A stretch of DNA of 33,296 nucleotides from Pseudomonadota bacterium (GCA_021790625.1 JAJYGL010000219.1:1-33296), one strand, 5' to 3'. Numbered from the stretch's first letter, positions 16,401-25,506 are shown. The notes: generated by a model from the sequence alone, not told the origin. Translations and numbers: made by a program.

Positions 16401-16871
16401 ATGAATATCAATGCGACCCTGATTGGACAGTCCATCACGTTCTTCTTGTTTGTGTGGTTTTGCATGAAGTTTGTGTGGCCCCCGATCATGCAGGCGTTAA
16501 GTGAGCGCAAACAGCAGATTGCGGACGGACTGGCCGCTGGCGAACGTGGAAAACACGAGCTGGAACTGGCTGGCAAACGGGCAACCTCTGAATTGCAGCA
16601 AGCACGACAAAAGGCGGGAGATATCGTTGCCCAGGCCGAAAAAAGAGCTTCGCAGTTGATTGATGAGGCGAAGTCAGCAGCAAAGGTCGAAGCAGATCGA
16701 GTAATGGCCGCCGCGCAAGCGAGTGTCGAGCAAGAGGTCGTGCGCGCACGGGAAGCCTTGCGCAGCCAGGTTGCCGCGTTGGCTGTGGCGGGCGCAGAAA
16801 AAATCTTGCGCCGGGAAATCGACAGCAAGGCACACGCCGCTTTGTTGGCAGACATTCAAAATGAGCTCTGA
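16401..16871 (+). CDS. atpF: F1Fo ATP synthase subunit b
   Basis: Subunit b is the peripheral stalk that holds F1 against Fo. The 156-residue protein has one N-terminal membrane span (about 5-27) and then a long charged, Ala- and Gln-rich coiled coil to the end, with V-W-P-P-I at the membrane exit. The length equals that of E. coli. The ATG is 32 bases after atpE, and atpH begins 2 bases after its stop. Confidence 0.97.
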   Translation: MNINATLIGQSITFFLFVWFCMKFVWPPIMQALSERKQQIADGLAAGERGKHELELAGKRATSELQQARQKAGDIVAQAEKRASQLIDEAKSAAKVEADRVMAAAQASVEQEVVRAREALRSQVAALAVAGAEKILRREIDSKAHAALLADIQNEL

Positions 16872-16873
16872 TC

Positions 16874-17410
16874 ATGGCTGAAATCGCAACGGTAGCTCGT
16901 CCATACGCTGAAGCAGTATTTCGTCTTGCGCAGGAATCGAAAGATCTTGCCAAATGGTCGGCTGTTCTGGCCTTGCTGCAATCCGTCTATCAGCACCCTG
17001 ATATGCGCGTGCTGGCCGATAATCCGGCCTTTGGTAAAGAACGGTTTGCTGATTTGTATGTGGATATTTGTGGTGATGAACTGGATTCGCAGGCAAAGAA
17101 TTTTGTGCGGATACTGGTTTCCAATGGCCGTATCGATCTGTTGCCAGAAATCGTTACGCAATTCGAAGCGTTAAAAGCCCGGGCCAGCGGCGTCAAATCC
17201 TCTCATGTCGTAAGTGCCTTTCCGTTGACCGCTGCGCAGCAACTTGCGCTGAAAACCGTGCTGGAATCGCGCTTCAAGTGCGCAGTTGAAATGGAGACCA
17301 GCGTAGATTCGCAGTTGATAGGCGGCGTAGTGGTGACCATAGGCGACGAAGTGTACGACGCATCGGTGCGAGGCAAGCTGCAGGATATGGCCTACGCTTT
17401 AAATCGTTAA
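16874..17410 (+). CDS. atpH: F1Fo ATP synthase subunit delta
   Basis: Subunit delta joins the top of F1 to the b stalk. The 178-residue protein has the typical start A-T-V-A-R-P-Y-A-E-A-V-F, the middle F-V-R-I-L-V-x-N-G-R segment and the C-terminal I-G-G-V-V-V-T-I-G-D-x-V-Y-D-A-S-V-R-G-K-L. Length and position between atpF and atpA match the family. The stop is 21 bases before the atpA ATG. Confidence 0.97.
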   Translation: MAEIATVARPYAEAVFRLAQESKDLAKWSAVLALLQSVYQHPDMRVLADNPAFGKERFADLYVDICGDELDSQAKNFVRILVSNGRIDLLPEIVTQFEALKARASGVKSSHVVSAFPLTAAQQLALKTVLESRFKCAVEMETSVDSQLIGGVVVTIGDEVYDASVRGKLQDMAYALNR

Positions 17411-17431
17411 GAATATCGTTAGGAGCAAGTA

Positions 17432-18973
17432 ATGCAACTCAATCCCACCGAGATCAGTGATCTCATTAAAAGCAGAATTCAGCACCTTGAATCTGCAACG
17501 GAATTACGAAACCAGGGAACCGTCGTTTCTGTAACCGACGGTATCGTTCGCATCCATGGTCTGTCGGACGTCATGCAAGGTGAAATGTTGGCGTTTCCAG
17601 GCAACACGTTTGGCATGGCGCTGAACCTAGAGCGCGACTCTGTTGGTGCTGTGGTGCTGGGCGAGTACGAGCACATCACCGAGGGTGATACGGTCAAGTG
17701 TACCGGCCGCATTTTGGAAGTGCCGGTTGGAGAAGGTCTGATTGGTCGCGTTGTCGATTCGCTGGGACGTGCCATTGATGGCAAAGGGGCGATTGAAAGC
17801 GTGGCAAGCGCGCCGATTGAAAAAATCGCTCCCGGTGTGATTGCACGTCAATCCGTTACCCAACCGTTGCAAACCGGACTGAAATCCATTGACGCGATGG
17901 TTCCAATTGGTCGGGGTCAGCGCGAATTGATCATTGGTGACCGCCAAACCGGAAAAACCGCCGTTGCCGTTGATGCCATCATCAACCAGAAAGGCACCGG
18001 CGTTGTCTGTATTTATGTTGCTATCGGACAGAAAGCGTCGTCGATTGCCAACGTGGTGCGCAAACTCGAAGAACACGGCGCATTGGCGCATACCATTGTC
18101 GTTGCGGCAACGGCATCTGATTCGGCGGCAATGCAATACATTGCGCCTTACGCAGGTTGCACCATGGGCGAATATTTCCGTGACAAGGGACAGGATGCAT
18201 TGATCGTTTATGATGACCTGACCAAGCAAGCGTGGGCATATCGTCAAATTTCGCTCTTGCTGCGCCGTCCGCCTGGTCGCGAAGCATATCCTGGCGACGT
18301 GTTTTACTTGCATTCCCGCTTGCTTGAACGGGCAGCGCGCATCAACGCGGAGCAGGTGGAAAAATTGACCAACGGTGCGGTCAAAGGCAAGACCGGATCG
18401 CTGACCGCGTTACCGGTAATCGAAACGCAAGCTGGTGACGTTTCGGCGTTTGTGCCTACCAACGTGATCTCGATTACCGATGGGCAGATATTCCTGGAAA
18501 CAGACTTGTTTAATGCGGGTATTCGTCCGGCCATCAACGCGGGTTTGTCCGTGTCGCGGGTGGGTGGTGCGGCGCAGACCAAGGTCATCAAGAAATTGGG
18601 TGGCGGTATTCGTCTGGCCTTGGCGCAGTACCGTGAACTGGCTGCTTTTGCGCAGTTTGCGTCCGATCTGGACGAAGCGACACGCAAACAGCTGGAACGC
18701 GGAAAACTGGTGACGGAACTGATGAAGCAAAATCAGTATGCCCCAATGAATATTGCCGAAATGGCGTTGACATTGTTTGCCGTCAACAAAGGGTATATGG
18801 ATGATGTGGAGATTAAAAAAGTGTTGGCGTTCGAGAGCGCCCTTGCTTCTTACATCAAGACTCAGCATGCTGGTATCGTCAGCAAGATACTGGAAACGGG
18901 TGATTTGTCAGGTGATAGTGAAACCGCTTTGGCCAAGGCAATAGAAGCCTTTAAAGCCAACTCCACATATTGA
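17432..18973 (+). CDS. atpA: F1Fo ATP synthase subunit alpha
   Basis: Alpha forms the regulatory, non-catalytic nucleotide sites of the alpha3beta3 head. The 513-residue protein is the same length as in E. coli. It has the beta-barrel N-domain, Walker A G-D-R-Q-T-G-K-T at 169-176 and the signature P-A-I-N-A-G-L-S-V-S-R-V-G around residue 365-377. AGGAGC (17421-17426) precedes the ATG at a good distance. atpG begins 24 bases downstream. Confidence 0.98.
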   Translation: MQLNPTEISDLIKSRIQHLESATELRNQGTVVSVTDGIVRIHGLSDVMQGEMLAFPGNTFGMALNLERDSVGAVVLGEYEHITEGDTVKCTGRILEVPVGEGLIGRVVDSLGRAIDGKGAIESVASAPIEKIAPGVIARQSVTQPLQTGLKSIDAMVPIGRGQRELIIGDRQTGKTAVAVDAIINQKGTGVVCIYVAIGQKASSIANVVRKLEEHGALAHTIVVAATASDSAAMQYIAPYAGCTMGEYFRDKGQDALIVYDDLTKQAWAYRQISLLLRRPPGREAYPGDVFYLHSRLLERAARINAEQVEKLTNGAVKGKTGSLTALPVIETQAGDVSAFVPTNVISITDGQIFLETDLFNAGIRPAINAGLSVSRVGGAAQTKVIKKLGGGIRLALAQYRELAAFAQFASDLDEATRKQLERGKLVTELMKQNQYAPMNIAEMALTLFAVNKGYMDDVEIKKVLAFESALASYIKTQHAGIVSKILETGDLSGDSETALAKAIEAFKANSTY

Positions 18974-18997
18974 TCCCGGTTAACAGGAACCTCTACA

Positions 18998-19861
18998 ATG
19001 GCATCAGGCAAAGAAATACGCACAAAAATCAAGAGTGTAGAAAATACGCGCAAGATTACACGTGCCATGGAGATGGTGGCCGCGGCAAAAATGCGCAAAG
19101 CGCAGGAACGCATGCGGGCTACCCGTCCATATGCAGAAAAAATTGCTGCGGTTGCCGCGCACATGTCGTCGGCGAGCTCGGAGTACAAACATCCTTTCGT
19201 CGTCAAGCGGGAAGTGATCAAGCGAGTGGGATTGATTGTCGTCAGCACGGATAAGGGTTTGTGTGGCGGGTTGAATACCAATGCCATGCGCCTTGCATTG
19301 AATCTGATTCGACAATGGGATACCAGTGGGCACGGCGTAGATGTTACCGCGCTGGGCAATAAAGGGCTTGGCTTCTTGCAGCGCCTGGGTGCCAAGGTGG
19401 TGTCTCATGCGGTAGGCTTGGGTGATACTGCGCACATGGAACAGTTGATTGGTCCGGTGAAAGTGATGCTGGATGCGTATAGCGCCGGTGAAATCGACGC
19501 TTTGCATCTGGTGTACAGCAGCTTTGTCAATACCATGAAACAGGAAGCCGTCAGTGTTCAATTGTTGCCTTTGGCGCCGGTCGAGAAAACCGAATTGGCG
19601 CATCATTGGGATTACATTTATGAACCAGATGCAAAATCGGTGGTTGATGCCCTGTTGGTACGCTATATCGAAGCGATGATTTATCGTGCGGTGACCGAGA
19701 ATATGGCGTGCGAGCAAAGTGCGCGTATGGTTGCCATGAAAGCGGCATCGGATAATGCAAAAAACGTGATTGGCGAATTGAAACTGGTGTACAACAAGAC
19801 CCGGCAGGCAGCTATTACCAAAGAGCTTTCGGAAATCGTGGCGGGTGCGGCGGCAGTGTAA
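18998..19861 (+). CDS. atpG: F1Fo ATP synthase subunit gamma
   Basis: Gamma is the central rotating shaft. The 287-residue protein starts with the typical K-E-I-R-T-K-I-K-S-V-E-N-T-R-K-I-T-R-A-M helix. It contains S-T-D-K-G-L-C-G-G-L-N and ends with the coiled-coil helix N-K-T-R-Q-A-A-I-T-K-E-L-x-E-I-V-x-G-A-A-A. Length matches E. coli. AACAGGAAC lies upstream of the ATG. Confidence 0.98.
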   Translation: MASGKEIRTKIKSVENTRKITRAMEMVAAAKMRKAQERMRATRPYAEKIAAVAAHMSSASSEYKHPFVVKREVIKRVGLIVVSTDKGLCGGLNTNAMRLALNLIRQWDTSGHGVDVTALGNKGLGFLQRLGAKVVSHAVGLGDTAHMEQLIGPVKVMLDAYSAGEIDALHLVYSSFVNTMKQEAVSVQLLPLAPVEKTELAHHWDYIYEPDAKSVVDALLVRYIEAMIYRAVTENMACEQSARMVAMKAASDNAKNVIGELKLVYNKTRQAAITKELSEIVAGAAAV

Positions 19862-19930
19862 TGGTTGAAGACCTGCCAAGGGAGCCAGCAGAATGGCGGA
19901 TGGAAAATTTTGAATAATCAAGGAACGGCG

Positions 19931-21307
19931 ATGAGTCAAGGCAAAATCGTACAAATTATTGGACCGGTGGTTGACGTGGAATTTTCACGCGACTCCATGC
20001 CGAAAATTTATGATGCATTAAAAATGGAAGAACCCGTATTGACGCTGGAAGTACAGCAACAATTGGGAGATGGAATTGTCCGGGCGATCGCCATGGGCAC
20101 AACGGACGGTTTGCGTCGCGGCATGCTGGTTTCTGGAACGCATGCACCGATTTCTGTGCCCGTCGGTACCAAGACACTTGGCCGTATCATGGATGTGTTG
20201 GGAAATCCCATCGATGAAATGGGCGAGATTGGTAATGAGTCGACAGCGCCCATTCATCGTAAGGCGCCAGCTTTTGACGAGCTGGCCGCCTCGAACGAAT
20301 TGCTCGAAACCGGAATTAAAGTGATTGATCTCATCTGCCCGTTTGCCAAGGGTGGCAAGGTTGGTCTGTTTGGTGGTGCCGGGGTAGGCAAGACCGTGAA
20401 CATGATGGAATTGATTCGCAATATTGCAGTTGAACACAGCGGTTATTCGGTTTTTGCCGGCGTTGGTGAGCGAACCCGTGAGGGCAACGACTTTTACCAC
20501 GAAATGAAAGACGGTGGTGTTCTGGACAAAGTGGCGCTGGTTTATGGGCAAATGAACGAACCGCCTGGTAACCGTTTGCGTGTGGCGCTGACAGGACTTA
20601 CCATGGCAGAATTTTTCCGTGACGAAGGGCGTGACGTGTTGTTGTTTGTGGACAACATCTATCGTTATACCTTGGCCGGTACCGAAGTTTCGGCTTTGCT
20701 GGGTCGTATGCCTTCCGCCGTGGGTTATCAACCGACATTGGCAGAAGAAATGGGCCGGTTGCAAGAGCGGATCACGTCGACCAAAAAAGGTTCGATTACG
20801 TCCATTCAGGCCGTGTATGTGCCCGCAGATGACTTGACCGACCCATCCCCGGCCACCACGTTTGCTCACCTTGATGCGACGGTTGTGTTGTCGCGGCAGG
20901 TTGCAGAATTGGGCATTTATCCCGCAGTGGATCCGCTGGATTCGACTTCCCGTCAATTGGATCCGCTGGTGGTTGGGGAAGAACATTACAACGTTGCCCG
21001 AAGCGTTCAGTCCGTCTTGCAGCGTTACAAGGAATTGCGCGATATCATTGCCATTCTTGGTATGGATGAACTGGCGCCAGAAGACAAACTGGCGGTAGCC
21101 CGCGCACGTAAAATTCAGCGGTTCCTGTCACAACCGTTCTTTGTGGCGGAAGTGTTTACCGGCGCTCCTGGAAAATACGTGCCGCTGAAAGACACCATCA
21201 GCGGGTTTAAGGCCATTGTGAATGGCGAGTACGACCATCTGCCCGAACAGGCATTTTATATGGTTGGCACCATTGCTGAAGCGGTGGAAAAAGCCAAGAC
21301 GATGTAA
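19931..21307 (+). CDS. atpD: F1Fo ATP synthase subunit beta
   Basis: Beta holds the catalytic sites for ATP synthesis. From the ATG at 19931 the protein is 458 residues, with Walker A G-G-A-G-V-G-K-T at 148-155, the G-E-R-T-R-E-G-N-D segment carrying the catalytic Glu, and the Y-V-P-A-D-D-L-T-D-P-S-P loop. The frame is open back to 19865, but AAGGAA (19920-19925) and the family N-terminus M-S-x-G-K-I-V-Q-I-I-G fix the later start. The 69-base gap to atpG contains no other gene. A long hairpin follows the stop. Confidence 0.98.
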   Translation: MSQGKIVQIIGPVVDVEFSRDSMPKIYDALKMEEPVLTLEVQQQLGDGIVRAIAMGTTDGLRRGMLVSGTHAPISVPVGTKTLGRIMDVLGNPIDEMGEIGNESTAPIHRKAPAFDELAASNELLETGIKVIDLICPFAKGGKVGLFGGAGVGKTVNMMELIRNIAVEHSGYSVFAGVGERTREGNDFYHEMKDGGVLDKVALVYGQMNEPPGNRLRVALTGLTMAEFFRDEGRDVLLFVDNIYRYTLAGTEVSALLGRMPSAVGYQPTLAEEMGRLQERITSTKKGSITSIQAVYVPADDLTDPSPATTFAHLDATVVLSRQVAELGIYPAVDPLDSTSRQLDPLVVGEEHYNVARSVQSVLQRYKELRDIIAILGMDELAPEDKLAVARARKIQRFLSQPFFVAEVFTGAPGKYVPLKDTISGFKAIVNGEYDHLPEQAFYMVGTIAEAVEKAKTM

Positions 21308-21312
21308 TAAAT

Positions 21313-21346
21313 TCTCAATGGGTATGATGTCTCATACCCATTGAGA
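21313..21346 (+). other. Perfect 15-bp hairpin between atpD and atpC
   Basis: The stem 21313-21327 (TCTCAATGGGTATGA) pairs perfectly with 21332-21346 around a 4-base loop TGTC, starting 5 bases after the atpD stop. No T-run follows, so it does not look like an intrinsic terminator. It may protect or process the mRNA between beta and epsilon, or attenuate atpC. Confidence 0.8.
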
Positions 21347-21400
21347 GAACGGCGGTTGTCAATTTGGCAACCATCGTTCAGTGATGAAGGAAGCCATAAC

Positions 21401-21823
21401 ATGTCCATGACGATTCATGTCGATATAGTCAGCCATGAAGCCGCCCTGTTTTCCGGTGTGGCAGAGTATGTGATTGTACCGGCACAGATGGGGGAGTTGG
21501 GGATTTATCCTCGCCATACCCAATTGCTGACCCGATTGAAGCCGGGTTCGGTGCGCATCAAAAAACCGGATTCTGCCGAAGAAGAGCTGATTTATGTGTC
21601 GGGTGGCATGCTGGAAGTGCAACCACACATGATCACCGTATTGTCGGACTCGGCGATTCGAGGCGCGGAACTCGATCAGGCCAGGGCTGAAGAGGCCAAG
21701 CGTCGTGCCGAAGAAGCCATGAGAAATCGTAGTTCGGAAATGGAATACGCCAAAGCGCAGGCCGAGCTGGCGCAGGCCATTGCGCAGATTGCGGCCATTA
21801 GCAAGCTGAAGAAATCACATTGA
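21401..21823 (+). CDS. atpC: F1Fo ATP synthase subunit epsilon
   Basis: Epsilon sits on the gamma shaft and inhibits ATP hydrolysis. The 140-residue protein has the N-terminal beta-barrel (G-E-L-G-I-Y-P-R-H near 31-39; S-G-G-M-L-E-V-Q-P) and a C-terminal Ala- and Glu-rich two-helix domain. I chose the ATG at 21401 because GAAGGAAG (21386-21393) precedes it by 7 bases and homologues start M-x-M-T. The open frame before it runs into the atpD-atpC hairpin and is not convincing. It is the last gene of the operon. Confidence 0.97.
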   Translation: MSMTIHVDIVSHEAALFSGVAEYVIVPAQMGELGIYPRHTQLLTRLKPGSVRIKKPDSAEEELIYVSGGMLEVQPHMITVLSDSAIRGAELDQARAEEAKRRAEEAMRNRSSEMEYAKAQAELAQAIAQIAAISKLKKSH

Positions 21824-21862
21824 TTTGTTTTCTTGCGGTAACATAACCAGGGACGACCATCG

Positions 21863-21896
21863 TACCGCCACACGAAATGTGTGGCGGTATTTTTTT
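21863..21896 (+). terminator. Intrinsic terminator of the atp operon
   Basis: An 11-bp perfect GC-rich stem (21863-21873 with 21879-21889) has the loop GAAAT and is followed by seven T residues (21890-21896), 40 bases after the atpC stop. It lies between the convergent atpC and DUF3426 genes. There is no matching A-run on its left, so it acts well only on the rightward transcript. Confidence 0.95.
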
Positions 21897-21913
21897 GGTG
21901 CTTCTAGTACCGT

Positions 21914-22798
21914 TTAGTGGGGATGTTCGGGGTAGTATAATTTGACGCTATAATCACTGACATTGCTGGGTGTGGCGTTGAGCTTTAGCAAAATGGTTGT
22001 GGATTGCTGTGCAGGCAGTTGTTGTGCAAGCGCTGTTTGATGTGGACTTGACAGATATTCCTTGGGCGACAGATTTTTACTGGATACCAAATCGCCATTT
22101 TCCTGTTTCAAGCTGATGGCTATGTTGGGATACGCGACGGGCGTTGCCGCCATGTTGGTGATGGACATGGACAACAATAGATAGCCGTTGTCAGGGACGG
22201 CTCGGAGTTCCGATTCGGTAATTTTGAGTGCGGACAGATTGTTTGGCGGTAAATCTGGTTCGCCTGTCCATGTCTGCCAGGTTTGCCATGCACGGTAAAG
22301 GATTGGTGATTGGCCGAGGAGATCGGTTTGACGAAATACACCATATTGGACCAGCATCAGAATGAGCAGCAAGGTATTGATCGCAATCCATTTCCCCTGG
22401 TGTGGGGGCGCTGTCTTGAATTGGATGGATGGCGCGGCTGCTTTGTCTGAAGAAATGGCGACATCGGCTGGGGTCAAGTCTGCTTTGGTGGGTTCAATTG
22501 CGAGGGCGGGTTCTTGCTCTGGCAAGACATACTCAACAGGCATTGTTGCTGACGTGATGTCAGGAAAAATGGGTGGCTCCAGCAGCGTTAAATCCAGTGG
22601 AAGGTCGGCTGACGGATGGGAGGGTTCGTCCGTTCCGGCTGTGTCGTTCTGGTTAGAAAATTCGGGCAGGTGATGGGCAATGGCGTCAAAAACCATGCCG
22701 CATACACCGCATTTTGCTTGTCCCAGGGAGTCGGTTAAATCTCTGGCGTCAAGACGAAAAACCGTGTGACAAATAGGGCAGCGGGTGTGAATGCTCAC
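21914..22798 (-). CDS. Zinc-ribbon DUF3426 membrane protein
   Basis: The 294-residue protein has an N-terminal MJ0042-type zinc ribbon (C7-P-I-C10 and C30-G-V-C33), a Pro- and acid-rich linker (about 45-130), one membrane span (about 137-155) and a C-terminal DUF3426 domain. That domain shows the usual L-x-L-S-x-S-I-T-N-M-A, Y-P-N-I-A-I-S-L and P-K-E-Y-L segments. The function is not established. The start is a GTG whose GTGA overlaps the prmA stop, indicating translational coupling. It ends the leftward aroQ-accB-accC-prmA operon. The same gene pair is common in Betaproteobacteria. Confidence 0.88.
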   Translation of the reverse strand: MSIHTRCPICHTVFRLDARDLTDSLGQAKCGVCGMVFDAIAHHLPEFSNQNDTAGTDEPSHPSADLPLDLTLLEPPIFPDITSATMPVEYVLPEQEPALAIEPTKADLTPADVAISSDKAAAPSIQFKTAPPHQGKWIAINTLLLILMLVQYGVFRQTDLLGQSPILYRAWQTWQTWTGEPDLPPNNLSALKITESELRAVPDNGYLLLSMSITNMAATPVAYPNIAISLKQENGDLVSSKNLSPKEYLSSPHQTALAQQLPAQQSTTILLKLNATPSNVSDYSVKLYYPEHPH

Positions 22799-23691
22799 GA
22801 TCGCCGCACGCCTGTCAGGCAAGCCCATCCTTCCTGTGTACTGGCGATTTCCAGATCAAACCAGTCTTGATAGGCTTGCTGAATAAGGGAAACTTGCTGA
22901 TCCAGAATGCCGGACAGCAGGAGAGTGGAACCTGTGTGACAACGTGAGGCAAGCAATGGCGCGAGTGTGCGCAACGGGTTGGTCAGTATGTTGGCGATGA
23001 CCAGATCGTAGGTCGCCTCTTTATCTTGATCGGGTAGAGCAAAGTGTATTTTTGGACAAAGATTGTTTTTGGCGTTGGCGACGGCGGTATCGATGGCAAT
23101 TGGGTCGATGTCGATACCGACGACAAGACCCGCGCCAAGTTTGCACGCCGCAATTGCCAGAATACCGGAGCCACAACCGTAATCCAGCACACGGGTCGAA
23201 GCCGTTGGTGGATGTGCAGCAAGCCACTCCAGACACAGGCGGGTGGTGGGATGAGAACCGGTGCCGAAGGCCAAACCGGGATCGAGTTGAATGCAAATGG
23301 CCGTCGGGTTGGGTGCTAAGTGCCACGAGGGAACAATCCAAAGGCCTGATGTAATCTCGATGGGCGTAAATTCAGCTTGCGAGATACGCACCCAGTCTTG
23401 TTCGGCGACGGAATCAATGTGGTAAGCCGGCAGAGGAAAATCGATGGCGGCTGACAATTGATGAATGATTGGCAGCAGGTCGGTGTCGTCCGCGAAGAGC
23501 GCATTGACACGACAGGTTGGCCACGAGGCTTGAGTTTCCGCTCCAGGTTCCCCGAACACAGGAGTTTCGGTCAACGTGTTTTGATAGGCATCTTCGATAC
23601 TGGCGGACAGTGCGCCACAGTCCATCAGAGCATCCGATAAGGCTTCGGATTGCTCAGCAGAGGTGGAAAACTGCAACGAGCGCCAGGCCAT
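22795..23691 (-). CDS. prmA: Ribosomal protein L11 methyltransferase
   Basis: PrmA trimethylates ribosomal protein L11 using S-adenosylmethionine. The 298-residue protein has the PrmA pre-core segment D-P-G-L-A-F-G-T-G-S-H-P-T-T, the SAM motif L-D-Y-G-C-G-S-G-I-L-A-I-A and the substrate loop N-I-L-T-N-P-L. Length fits the family (293 in E. coli). It starts 2 bases after the accC stop and overlaps the DUF3426 start by 4 bases. Confidence 0.96.
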   Translation of the reverse strand: MAWRSLQFSTSAEQSEALSDALMDCGALSASIEDAYQNTLTETPVFGEPGAETQASWPTCRVNALFADDTDLLPIIHQLSAAIDFPLPAYHIDSVAEQDWVRISQAEFTPIEITSGLWIVPSWHLAPNPTAICIQLDPGLAFGTGSHPTTRLCLEWLAAHPPTASTRVLDYGCGSGILAIAACKLGAGLVVGIDIDPIAIDTAVANAKNNLCPKIHFALPDQDKEATYDLVIANILTNPLRTLAPLLASRCHTGSTLLLSGILDQQVSLIQQAYQDWFDLEIASTQEGWACLTGVRRS

Positions 23692-23693
23692 GG

Positions 23694-25046
23694 TTAGTTT
23701 CCACCACCCAAAGCCAGTTTTTGTTCCAGATAATGAATGCTGGTGCCGCCCTGCAATACGTTTTGATCGTTCATCAAATCCTGATGTAACAGAATGTTGG
23801 TATTGACGCCTTCCACGACGATTTCCAGCAGAGCGGTACGCATGCGTGCGATGGCTTGTTCACGGGTCGCGCCGTGCGCGAGCAGTTTTCCAATCATGGA
23901 GTCGTAATAGGGTGGGATGACATAATTTTGGTAGACATGGGAATCGACACGAATGCCGGGGCCTCCGGGTGCGTGATAAGCAGAAATGCGTCCCGGCGAG
24001 GGCATGAATGTATATGGGTGTTCGGCGTTGATGCGACATTCGATGGCATGTCCGCGAAAGATGATGTCTTTTTGCGTAAAGGGTAACGGTTCTCCGGCGG
24101 CGATTCGTATCTGTTGTTGTACGATATCAATGCCGGTAATCAGTTCGGTGACCGGATGTTCAACCTGTACCCGGGTATTCATTTCGATGAAGAAAAACTC
24201 GCCGTTTTCGTACAGAAATTCAAACGTACCGGCGCCGCGATAGCCAATCTGGCGACAGGCTTCCGCGCAGCGTTCGCCAATGGCGTCACGTAGCGCAGGG
24301 TCAAGGCCAGGCGCTGGCGCTTCTTCCATGATTTTCTGGTGTCGGCGTTGCATGGAACAGTCACGTTCGCCAAGATGTACGGCGTGACCTTGTTGATCTG
24401 CCAGAATTTGAATTTCAATGTGGCGCGGGGTTTGCAGGTAGCGTTCCATATAAACGGTTGCGTTGCCGAAGGCGGATTGTGCCTCAGCCTGTGTCATGGC
24501 AACAGCGTTGAGGAGAGCCCCCTCCGAATGCACGACACGCATACCGCGTCCGCCGCCACCACCCGATGCTTTGATGATGATCGGGTATCCGGTGGCTTGC
24601 GCCATTTGGCGGATGGCTTCCGGATCGTCGGGCAACGCTCCGTCCGAACCGGGTACGCAAGGCACATTGGCGGCGCGCATGGCGGCCTTGGCTGATACCT
24701 TGTCCCCCATCAAGCGGATGGTTTCCGGTCGTGGGCCAATAAACACAAAGCCCGAGCTTTCGATGCGCTCGGCAAAGTCGGCATTCTCAGATAAAAACCC
24801 GTAACCGGGATGAATGGCTTCGGCATCAGTCAGTTCTGCGGCGCTAATGATGGCCGGTACATTCAGGTAACTTAGGGCAGAGGCAGCAGGGCCAATGCAA
24901 ACGGATTCATCGGCCAGCTTGACATATTTGGCATCGGCGTCAGCTTCGGAATGTACGGCGACGGTACGAATACCCATTTCGCGGCATGCACGCTGGATAC
25001 GTAGCGCAATTTCGCCACGGTTGGCAATCAGAATTTTTTCAAACAT
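23694..25046 (-). CDS. accC: Acetyl-CoA carboxylase biotin carboxylase subunit
   Basis: AccC carboxylates the biotin on AccB using ATP and bicarbonate, the first half of malonyl-CoA synthesis. The 450-residue protein has the start I-A-N-R-G-E-I-A-L-R-I and the ATP-grasp loop K-A-S-G-G-G-G-G-R-G-M. It also carries R-R-H-Q-K-I-M-E-E-A-P-A-P and the active-site E-M-N-T-R-V-Q-V-E-H-P-V-T-E. Length matches E. coli. It lies 13 bases after accB and 2 bases before prmA. Confidence 0.98.
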   Translation of the reverse strand: MFEKILIANRGEIALRIQRACREMGIRTVAVHSEADADAKYVKLADESVCIGPAASALSYLNVPAIISAAELTDAEAIHPGYGFLSENADFAERIESSGFVFIGPRPETIRLMGDKVSAKAAMRAANVPCVPGSDGALPDDPEAIRQMAQATGYPIIIKASGGGGGRGMRVVHSEGALLNAVAMTQAEAQSAFGNATVYMERYLQTPRHIEIQILADQQGHAVHLGERDCSMQRRHQKIMEEAPAPGLDPALRDAIGERCAEACRQIGYRGAGTFEFLYENGEFFFIEMNTRVQVEHPVTELITGIDIVQQQIRIAAGEPLPFTQKDIIFRGHAIECRINAEHPYTFMPSPGRISAYHAPGGPGIRVDSHVYQNYVIPPYYDSMIGKLLAHGATREQAIARMRTALLEIVVEGVNTNILLHQDLMNDQNVLQGGTSIHYLEQKLALGGGN

Positions 25047-25059
25047 TTGGTTGTCCGGA

Positions 25060-25503
25060 TCAGGCGATGATGAATAAGGGTTCGCCGTATTCTACCGGTT
25101 GGCCATTTTCAACCAGGATGGCTTTGATGATACCTGTGTGGTCGGATTCAATTTCATTTAATAGTTTCATGGCCTCGATAATGCACAGTGTGTCGCCTGA
25201 AGAGACATTTTGTCCGATTTCGACGAAGGATTTAGCTTCTGGATTGGGCGCGCGATAAAACGTACCGACCATGGGAGATTTGACGACGTGGCCCTCAGGA
25301 ATGTTGCTGGATTCAACGTTTGTGGTGAGGATTGCTGGCGCAGTGACTGGCAGGTGCGTTGGCGCAACGGCCTGTGTTTGCCAGACCGGGGCAGTTGTCT
25401 GACGGGAAATGCGTACCCGATCTTCCCCATCGTTGATTTCCAGTTCGCTGATAGTGGAAGCTTCTACCAGATCAATCAGCTTTTTGAGTTTTCTCAGATC
25501 CAT
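25060..25503 (-). CDS. accB: Biotin carboxyl carrier protein of acetyl-CoA carboxylase
   Basis: AccB carries the biotin that shuttles carboxyl groups to the carboxyltransferase. The 147-residue protein has an N-terminal helical region, a Pro- and Ala-rich linker (about 37-70) and the biotinyl domain, including the thumb-type loop at about 82-93. The biotin motif is E-A-M-K-L-L-N-E-I with K113 as the modified lysine; Leu replaces the common Met after it, a frequent variant. It follows aroQ by 3 bases, the usual arrangement. Confidence 0.97.
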   Translation of the reverse strand: MDLRKLKKLIDLVEASTISELEINDGEDRVRISRQTTAPVWQTQAVAPTHLPVTAPAILTTNVESSNIPEGHVVKSPMVGTFYRAPNPEAKSFVEIGQNVSSGDTLCIIEAMKLLNEIESDHTGIIKAILVENGQPVEYGEPLFIIA

Positions 25504-25506
25504 GAT

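Noticed and set aside
19865..19930. Longer atpD start at a TTG codon
   Set aside because: The extension has no homology, while the ATG at 19931 has a good ribosome site and the family N-terminus.
19004..20986. Long antisense open frames (316 and 322 codons) opposite atpG and atpD
   Set aside because: They lie entirely opposite strongly conserved ATP synthase genes, have His/Gln-rich compositions typical of mirrored reading frames and show no recognisable domains.
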